Positions 58,677 to 64,000 of a stretch of 64,000 bases of DNA are shown here, piece after piece; position 1 is the stretch's first letter; each line of letters starts with the position of its first letter. The stretch lies in the NCBI RefSeq assembly GCF_014489595.1, contig NZ_CP060790.1, positions 496,001 through 560,000 on the forward strand. The letters run 5' to 3'. This DNA is from Paenacidovorax monticola (GTDB lineage Bacteria; Pseudomonadota; Gammaproteobacteria; Burkholderiales; Burkholderiaceae_C). The translations under genes and the position numbers were made by a program. The notes under the pieces are model-generated. The model worked only from the letters and a program-made list of their open reading frames with translations, was not told the origin of the DNA and made no database searches.

Positions 58677-59107
58677 CTACACGGGCTCCGGCCTTCTCCA
58701 GAGCCAGGCCAGCACACACACCATGCAGGTGATGGCCACGGCGCAGACCCAGGGCGGGTGGGCGTCAACAGCAGGATGGCGGCACTCAGCGCCATGAGCG
58801 TGGTGGCGCTCCATTTGGCGCGGCGGCTCACACGTCCTCCCCGGGCCCAGTCGCGCAGCATGCGGCCGAACAGCGGGTGGTTCCACATCCAGGCATGCAG
58901 CCGGGGCGAACTGCGCGCGGCGGCCCAGCCCGCCATCAGGACGAAGACGGTGGTGGGCAGGCCTGGCACGAACACGCCGACGATGCCCATCGCCAGGCTC
59001 AGCGCGGCGAAGGCCATCAGCAGCCAGCGCACCAGGGGCGATACCGACGGCTGGGGCGGTGGCGGTTCGTGGGACTCGCCGTGCGATGGCTCGGTGGAGG
59101 TGTCCAT
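58677..59107 (-). CDS. ybaN: YbaN-family (DUF454) inner-membrane protein, frameshifted
   Basis: Small membrane protein of the DUF454/YbaN family. From ATG 59107 the first frame gives a Pro-rich head and [35 protein letters not shown], the family signature. The frame is lost near 58763; the continuing frame gives [28 protein letters not shown] and stops at 58677. One added base gives 143 residues with three helices. Downstream (same strand) lies the tRNA-Asn pair. Function of the family unknown. Confidence 0.8.
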
Positions 59108-59210
59108 GCCCGGGATTGTGCCCGCGATGCGGCCCGTTCCGGCGCAGGGCGCGCTATGCTGCGCTCCAGTGCATCTTCCCATTCCGGCCCCGGCAGCGTG
59201 GGCCCCCGCC

Positions 59211-59750
59211 ATGACCATTCACGCCATCCTGAAGATGGGCGACCCGCGCCTGCTGCGCGTGGCCCAGCCCGTGACCGCTTTCGATACCGATGAACTGCAT
59301 CTGCTGGTGCGCGACATGTTCGACACCATGCGCGCCGTGAACGGGGCCGGCCTGGCCGCGCCGCAGATCGGAGTGGACCTGCAACTGGTGATCTTCGGCT
59401 CCCACGACCCCAACCCGCGCTACCCCGACCGGCCCACCGTGCCGCCCACGGTGCTCATCAACCCGGTGATCACGCCGCTGGGGCCGGAGGAGGAAAGCGA
59501 CTGGGAGGGCTGTCTCTCGGTTCCGGGCCTGCGCGGCGTCGTGCCGCGCTGGTCGCGCATCCGGTACCAGGGCTTCGATCCCTATGGCGACCCCATCGAC
59601 CGCCTGGCCGAGGGCTTTCACGCGCGCGTGGTGCAGCACGAGTGCGACCACCTGATCGGCAAGCTCTACCCGATGCGGGTGCGCGACTTCACGCAGTTCG
59701 GGTACACCGACGTGCTGTTCCCCGGCATCGGCGCCGCCGAGGACGACTGA
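59211..59750 (+). CDS. def: Peptide deformylase
   Basis: Fe2+-dependent enzyme that removes the formyl group from nascent proteins. The 179-residue product has all three motifs: [10 protein letters not shown] (about residues 46-55), EGCLSVPG (about 102-109) and HECDHLIG (about 144-151); the Cys and two His bind the metal. Start at ATG 59211. No fmt lies beside it, so this may be the second deformylase of the genome. Confidence 0.94.
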   Translation: MTIHAILKMGDPRLLRVAQPVTAFDTDELHLLVRDMFDTMRAVNGAGLAAPQIGVDLQLVIFGSHDPNPRYPDRPTVPPTVLINPVITPLGPEEESDWEGCLSVPGLRGVVPRWSRIRYQGFDPYGDPIDRLAEGFHARVVQHECDHLIGKLYPMRVRDFTQFGYTDVLFPGIGAAEDD

Positions 59751-59758
59751 GGCCGCCC

Positions 59759-60196
59759 TCAACGGTGCACGAGCACGGGGATCTTGCTGTGCGTGAGCAC
59801 CTTGTGGGTCTCGCTGCCCAGCAGGAAGCCCTCGATGCCGCGCCGGCCGTGCGACGCCATCAGGATCAGGTCGCAGCCGCGTTCGCGGGCCGTGTGGATG
59901 ATGGCGTCGTAGGGGCGGTCGTTGGCCACGGCGACCAGATCGCAGGGCACGCCCTCTTCGTCCGCGATGTGCTTGACATGGCCCAGGATGGTGTCGGCCC
60001 GCGCGCGCGTCTGGGTTTCGAACAGCTCGCGCGTGTCGCCCATCATGCCCGCGTCATAGGTCAGTACCTGGTACTCGGGCATGGCGTAGAGCGCCGTCAC
60101 CCTGGCGCGCGCCTCGCGGGCCAGCCGCATGCCGCGCGTGACCGCGGAGTCCGACAGGGCACTGCCGTCGGTCGGAATGAGGATGTGCTTGAACAT
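59759..60196 (-). CDS. Universal stress protein (UspA family)
   Basis: A 145-residue UspA-fold protein with the ATP-binding type motif: N-terminal ILIPTDGSALSDSAV and C-terminal ASHGRRGIEGFLLGSETHKVL (G-2x-G-9x-G(S/T)). Likely binds ATP and supports stress survival. Converges with def (stop to stop, 8 bases). The 266-base upstream region before glnD has no recognisable gene. Confidence 0.92.
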   Translation of the reverse strand: MFKHILIPTDGSALSDSAVTRGMRLAREARARVTALYAMPEYQVLTYDAGMMGDTRELFETQTRARADTILGHVKHIADEEGVPCDLVAVANDRPYDAIIHTARERGCDLILMASHGRRGIEGFLLGSETHKVLTHSKIPVLVHR

Positions 60197-60462
60197 ACGC
60201 GTCTCCTCTCGGACTGCCGGGGCAGCCCGCCCGGGCGCGGAGCGCGGCGCGCTGCTGCGGTGGCGCAGCGCAGTGTGGCGACAGCCGCGGGGCACCCATG
60301 CACCGCCACTGGTTCTGCCCTCTTGTTATAGGGGCGCAGGGGCCGTAAAGCAAGCCCGGCACGGCCTGCCGGGCGCCACAGGCATTTCCATCGAATCGGG
60401 CGCCGGCGCTTTCCGGGCGTGCCTGAACGGTTCAAAAAACAGAGCAAACCCCGGAAGGAACG

Positions 60463-63063
60463 CTAGCTGGACAGTGCCTGCAGCAGCTCGGTTTCGATCT
60501 GGATCTGGCGCGCGTTGTTCTGCAGTTCGGGGCCTTGCACGAGGAAGCTGTCCTCGACACGCTCGCCCAGGGTGCTGATCTTGGCCAGCTGCACGTTCAG
60601 GTGGTGCCGGGCGAGGATGCGCGCCACCAGGTACAGCAGCCCCGCGCGGTCGCTGGCCGAAATGCTGAGCAGCCAGCGCTGGGCCTTCTCGTCGGGGCGC
60701 AGCGTGACGCGTGGCGCCACCGGGAAGCTCTGCACGCGGCGCGACACGCGCTTGCGCGCGGGCTCGGGCAGGGCACCGGCGTCCTCCAGGGCGCGCACGA
60801 GGTCGCTCTCGACCATGTGCGTGAGCTCGCGGTAGTGGCCCGGCTGGGACGAGGCGACGACCTGGTAGGTGTCGAGCGCGTAGCCATTCGTGGCCGTGTG
60901 GATGCGCGCGTCGAGGATGGAGAAGCCCGCGCGGTCGAAGTAACCGCAGGAGCGCGCGAACAGGTCGGGCTGGTCCGGCGCGTACACCAGCACCTGCAGC
61001 CCTTCGCCCGCGAGCGACTGGCGCGCGCGCACCACGGGCCGCACGGTGCCAACGTGGCGCGAGAGGTGGCGTGCGTGCCAGGCGATATCGGCCGCCTCGT
61101 GGCGCATGAAGTAGCTCACGTCCAGCGTGTCCCAGAGCTTCTTGTGCGCCTCGTGGGGCTGCGCCTGCAGCGCGAGCAGCACCAGGGCCTCGCGCTTGCG
61201 CGCCTCGATCTCGGCGGCCGCGTCGGGCGCGCGGCCGCCCAGCACGCGCAGCGTCGCGCGGTAGAGGTCTTCGAGCAGCTTGCCCTTCCAGGCGTTCCAC
61301 ACCTTGGGGCTGGTGCCGCGGATATCGGCCACGGTGAGCAGGTACAGCGCCGTGAGGTTGCGCTCGTTGCCCACGCGCTGCGCGAAGGCGTTGATCACAT
61401 CGGGGTCGTACAGGTCCTGCTTCTGCGCCACCTGGCTCATGGTCAGGTGCTCGCGCACGAGGAACTCGGCGAGCTGCGCGTCCTCGCGCCCGATGCCGTA
61501 CGGGGCGTGCTGGCGGCAGAAACGCCGCACTTCCTCGGCGCCGATGCGGGAGTGGTCGCCACCCCGGCCTTTGCCGATGTCGTGGAACAGCGCGGCGAGG
61601 TAGAGGATCCAGGGCTTGTCCCAGCCGCCCGCGAGCTGCGAGCAGAACGGGTACTCGTGCGCGTGCTCGGCCATGAAGAAGCGGCGCACATTGCGCAGCA
61701 CCATCAGGATGTGCTGGTCCACGGTGTAGACGTGGAACAGGTCGTGCTGCATTTGCCCCACGATGCGGCGGAACGGCCAGAGGTAGCGGCCCAGCACCGA
61801 GGTCTGGTTCATGAGCCGCATGGCATGCGTGATGCCGGCGGGCTGCTGCAGGATCTGCATGAACAGCGATCGGTTGGCCGGGTCGCGGCGAAAGGCGCTG
61901 TCCATCACGCCGCGTGCGTTGTACAGCGCGCGCAGCGTGCGCGCGGACAGGTCCTTGAGGCCCACCGTGGTCTCGTAGAGCAGGAAGGTCTCAAGTACGG
62001 CATGGGGCTCGCGCTCGTAGAGGTCGTCCCGGGCCACCTCGATGAGACCTGCCTTCTCGAAGAAGCGGGCGTTGAGCGGGCGCAGCTCGTGCGTGGAGGG
62101 ATTGAGCCGCTCCTCGATGCCCAGCAGCAGGATCTGGCACAGCTGCGACACCGCCTTGGCCGCCCAGTAGTAGCGGCGCATCAGCGTCTCGCTGGCGCGC
62201 ATGGCCAGGCGCTTGCCGTCGGGCGAGGTGGAGCGATAGCCGAACGACTCGGCCACGGCGGTCTGCAGGTCGAACACGAGGCGGTCTTCGTGGCGGCCCG
62301 CGAGGGCATGCAGCCGCGCGCGGATGAGGAACAGCAGTGCTTCATTGCGCTCGATCTGGCGCACCTCGAAGGGCGTGGCCAGGCCGCTCGCGGCCAGCTC
62401 GCGCCAATTGCTCCCCAGCCCCGCCGCGCGCGCCACCCACAGGATCATCTGCAGGTCGCGCAGGCCACCGGGCGACTCCTTGCAGTTGGGCTCCAGCGCG
62501 TAAGGCGTGTTCTCGTACTTGTTGTGGCGCTGGCGCATCTCCAGCGTCTTGGCGACGAGGAAGGCCTGCGGGTCCATCTGTTGCTCGTACTGGGTGCGGA
62601 ACTGGGCGAACAGCCCCGCGTCGCCGCCGACGAGGCGCGCTTCGAGCAACGAGGTCTGCACCGTGACGTCCTGGGCCGACTCGGCCAGGCATTCCTGCAC
62701 CGTGCGCACGCTGGAGCCGATCTCCAGCCCTGCATCCCAGCAACTGCCGATGAAGCCCTCGAGCCGGGCGCGCAGCGGGCTGTCGGCCCCGGTCGCCGTG
62801 CCGTCGGGCAGCAGCAGCAGCACGTCCACGTCGGAATGGGGAAAGAGCTGGGACCGGCCGTAGCCGCCCACGGCCACGAGGGCCAGCGTGCCCGGCAGTT
62901 CAGCGCGCAGCCACAGGGTCTGCAGCAATTGGTCGGCCAGCAGCGAGAGCTTGCGCAGCAGGGCACGCACGCCGCGCGCGGAGGCCCCGGTGGCCTGCAG
63001 GGTGGCCATCAGGGCGGCTTTGTCGCTGCGGTAGCGGGCTCGCAGGGTGTGAAGGTCGGTCAT
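60463..63063 (-). CDS. glnD: Bifunctional PII uridylyltransferase/uridylyl-removing enzyme
   Basis: Nitrogen sensor that uridylylates and de-uridylylates PII (GlnB/GlnK) in response to glutamine. The 866-residue protein has the nucleotidyltransferase motif GGYGRS (residues 66-71) with DVD at 78-80, the HD domain [15 protein letters not shown] (about residues 475-490) and two C-terminal ACT domains that bind glutamine. Start ATG at 63063 ([13 protein letters not shown]) fits homologues. A sensor kinase gene lies 140 bases upstream on the same strand. Confidence 0.96.
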   Translation of the reverse strand: MTDLHTLRARYRSDKAALMATLQATGASARGVRALLRKLSLLADQLLQTLWLRAELPGTLALVAVGGYGRSQLFPHSDVDVLLLLPDGTATGADSPLRARLEGFIGSCWDAGLEIGSSVRTVQECLAESAQDVTVQTSLLEARLVGGDAGLFAQFRTQYEQQMDPQAFLVAKTLEMRQRHNKYENTPYALEPNCKESPGGLRDLQMILWVARAAGLGSNWRELAASGLATPFEVRQIERNEALLFLIRARLHALAGRHEDRLVFDLQTAVAESFGYRSTSPDGKRLAMRASETLMRRYYWAAKAVSQLCQILLLGIEERLNPSTHELRPLNARFFEKAGLIEVARDDLYEREPHAVLETFLLYETTVGLKDLSARTLRALYNARGVMDSAFRRDPANRSLFMQILQQPAGITHAMRLMNQTSVLGRYLWPFRRIVGQMQHDLFHVYTVDQHILMVLRNVRRFFMAEHAHEYPFCSQLAGGWDKPWILYLAALFHDIGKGRGGDHSRIGAEEVRRFCRQHAPYGIGREDAQLAEFLVREHLTMSQVAQKQDLYDPDVINAFAQRVGNERNLTALYLLTVADIRGTSPKVWNAWKGKLLEDLYRATLRVLGGRAPDAAAEIEARKREALVLLALQAQPHEAHKKLWDTLDVSYFMRHEAADIAWHARHLSRHVGTVRPVVRARQSLAGEGLQVLVYAPDQPDLFARSCGYFDRAGFSILDARIHTATNGYALDTYQVVASSQPGHYRELTHMVESDLVRALEDAGALPEPARKRVSRRVQSFPVAPRVTLRPDEKAQRWLLSISASDRAGLLYLVARILARHHLNVQLAKISTLGERVEDSFLVQGPELQNNARQIQIETELLQALSS

Positions 63064-63203
63064 GTGATGAGGAAGGCCGAGGGCCAAAGCATGCGCGGTG
63101 GCAAGCAAGAAGCATGCTTGAGGGCCCTTGGTGGGCACCCTCGCGGCATGCGGTCCGGTATTTTCCATGACCGGCCGCGGGCACGCACGCGAAAGGGCGG
63201 CGC

Positions 63204-64000
63204 CTACGGCGCGGCCTTGCCGGGCGGCGGCGCCTTGCGCGGCAGGTGCAGCGTGAAGACCATGCCTGTACCGGGCGGGGCCACGCGAGAGGCCGTGACG
63301 GTGCCGCCCAGCACGTCGTGCACGAGCTGGAACACGATGTGCAGCCCCAGGCCCGTGCCGCCCGCATGCCGGTTGGTGGTGTAGAAGGGCTCGAACAGGC
63401 GCCCCAGCTCGGAGTCGGGAACGCCGTTGCCGTCGTCGGAGAACCAGATCCAGACATGGTCCGCCCCGTCGGCCTCGGTGCGCAGCGTGATGCAGCCGCC
63501 GGGCCGGTTGGCGAAGGCATGGGTCAGTGCGTTGTCCAGCAGGTTCACCACGACCTGCTCCAGCGGGCCGGGGTAGCTCTCCATCACGATGCCGGGCTCC
63601 AGCCCCAGCTTGAGCTGCACGGGGTGGCTCTTGTCCCATTTGCGCAGGCGCAGGTCCGAGTCCAGCAGCACGTCCGTCAGGTCGAACACGCGCTGCTCCA
63701 TGGTGGTCCGGTCCACGGCCACCTGCTTGAAGCGCCGCACGATGCCGGCGGAGCGCTGCACGGAGGCGAGCACCACCTTCAGCGTCTGGCGGGCATGGGT
63801 CAGGTAGTCGGCCAGGTCGGACTTGCGCAGGCCGTGCTGCACCTGGTCTTCGAGCTGGTCCAGCCGCTGCTGCACGGTGCTCAGCGCGAGCGTGGCGCTG
63901 CCCAGCGGCGTGTTGAGCTCATGGGCCACGCCCGCCACCATCAGGCCCAGCGAGGACAGGCGGTCGGCCCGTGCCAGTTCAGCCTGCATGCTGCGCAGGT
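63204..64000 (-). CDS. Sensor histidine kinase, C-terminal part (runs off right edge)
   Basis: Partial: the gene enters from the right edge of the window with its N-terminal sensor missing. Visible is a HisKA phospho-acceptor helix [21 protein letters not shown] (His in AHELNTP), then the HATPase domain with the N-box [16 protein letters not shown], the G1-box [10 protein letters not shown] and the G2-box [14 protein letters not shown]. It ends [12 protein letters not shown] at 63204. It probably phosphorylates an unseen response regulator. Immediately upstream of glnD on the same strand, but no functional link is shown. Confidence 0.9.
   Translation of the reverse strand, partial: LRSMQAELARADRLSSLGLMVAGVAHELNTPLGSATLALSTVQQRLDQLEDQVQHGLRKSDLADYLTHARQTLKVVLASVQRSAGIVRRFKQVAVDRTTMEQRVFDLTDVLLDSDLRLRKWDKSHPVQLKLGLEPGIVMESYPGPLEQVVVNLLDNALTHAFANRPGGCITLRTEADGADHVWIWFSDDGNGVPDSELGRLFEPFYTTNRHAGGTGLGLHIVFQLVHDVLGGTVTASRVAPPGTGMVFTLHLPRKAPPPGKAAP

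Overview
The window is 64 kb of a high-GC betaproteobacterial chromosome. Its gene content and order (prfB-pepN-fbp; folC-dedD-cvpA-purF-metZ-gltX followed by Ala/Glu/Asp tRNAs; many LysR regulators; a short dispersed repeat typical of the family) point to Comamonadaceae, close to Acidovorax, Diaphorobacter or Alicycliphilus. The species call is an inference from gene content only.

Bases 1-11100 are an accessory defence-type island: the tail of a large, probably SNF2-like helicase, a Fic AMP-transferase with its own inhibitory motif, a very large N6-adenine methyltransferase, an AAA ATPase with a TOPRIM-like C-terminus (OLD-like; frameshifted in this sequence), and a 1079-residue type III Res-like helicase-nuclease. 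The methylase, ATPase and Res genes are packed with 1-nt gaps or overlaps. A complete IS3-family element (9910-11096) closes the island. It lies next to tRNA-Thr(CGT), so the island may have used that tRNA as an integration site.

From 11167 rightward the sequence is mostly chromosomal backbone. 11.2-16.1 kb: tRNA-Thr, fbp, pepN and prfB (with its programmed +1 frameshift) on the minus strand. 16.2-19.5 kb: an unknown protein and a NarL-type two-component pair. 19.5-25.8 kb: a hydrolase, a three-gene ABC importer and a LysR regulator. 25.8-29.6 kb: tas-like aldo/keto reductase, a TonB-like/XRE/DUF2975 cassette, ybaK and plsY. 29.7-33.1 kb: yajQ, a periplasmic retropepsin and a degenerate HD-GYP protein, then murB. 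33.1-36.9 kb: SPW protein, degenerate metallo-beta-lactamase-fold protein, LysR, and an ECF41 sigma factor with its carboxymuconolactone decarboxylase partner and a textbook ECF41 promoter. 37.0-39.6 kb: argG, ppnP and a glycine-zipper lipoprotein-like gene. 39.7-47.7 kb: Spx/ArsC protein, the folC-to-gltX cluster and two tandem copies of an Ala-Glu-Asp tRNA block. 47.8-58.2 kb: hydrolase, LysR genes, PEP-mutase-like enzyme, GNAT/MFS pair, SDR, FutA-like binding protein, LysR/YeiH pair and a YciI protein. 58.4-64 kb: two tRNA-Asn genes, YbaN-like protein, def, uspA, glnD and a partial sensor kinase.

A striking technical feature is that about twelve genes spread over the window are each broken by one-base indels (two in one gene), almost all one-base losses in G/C runs. 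Each open frame resumes exactly where homologous proteins continue. I read these as probable sequencing errors rather than decay, and I annotate each such gene over its full restored span. No stretch longer than 300 bases lacks an annotated feature; the longest protein-free stretch (46970-47796) holds the six-tRNA cluster.
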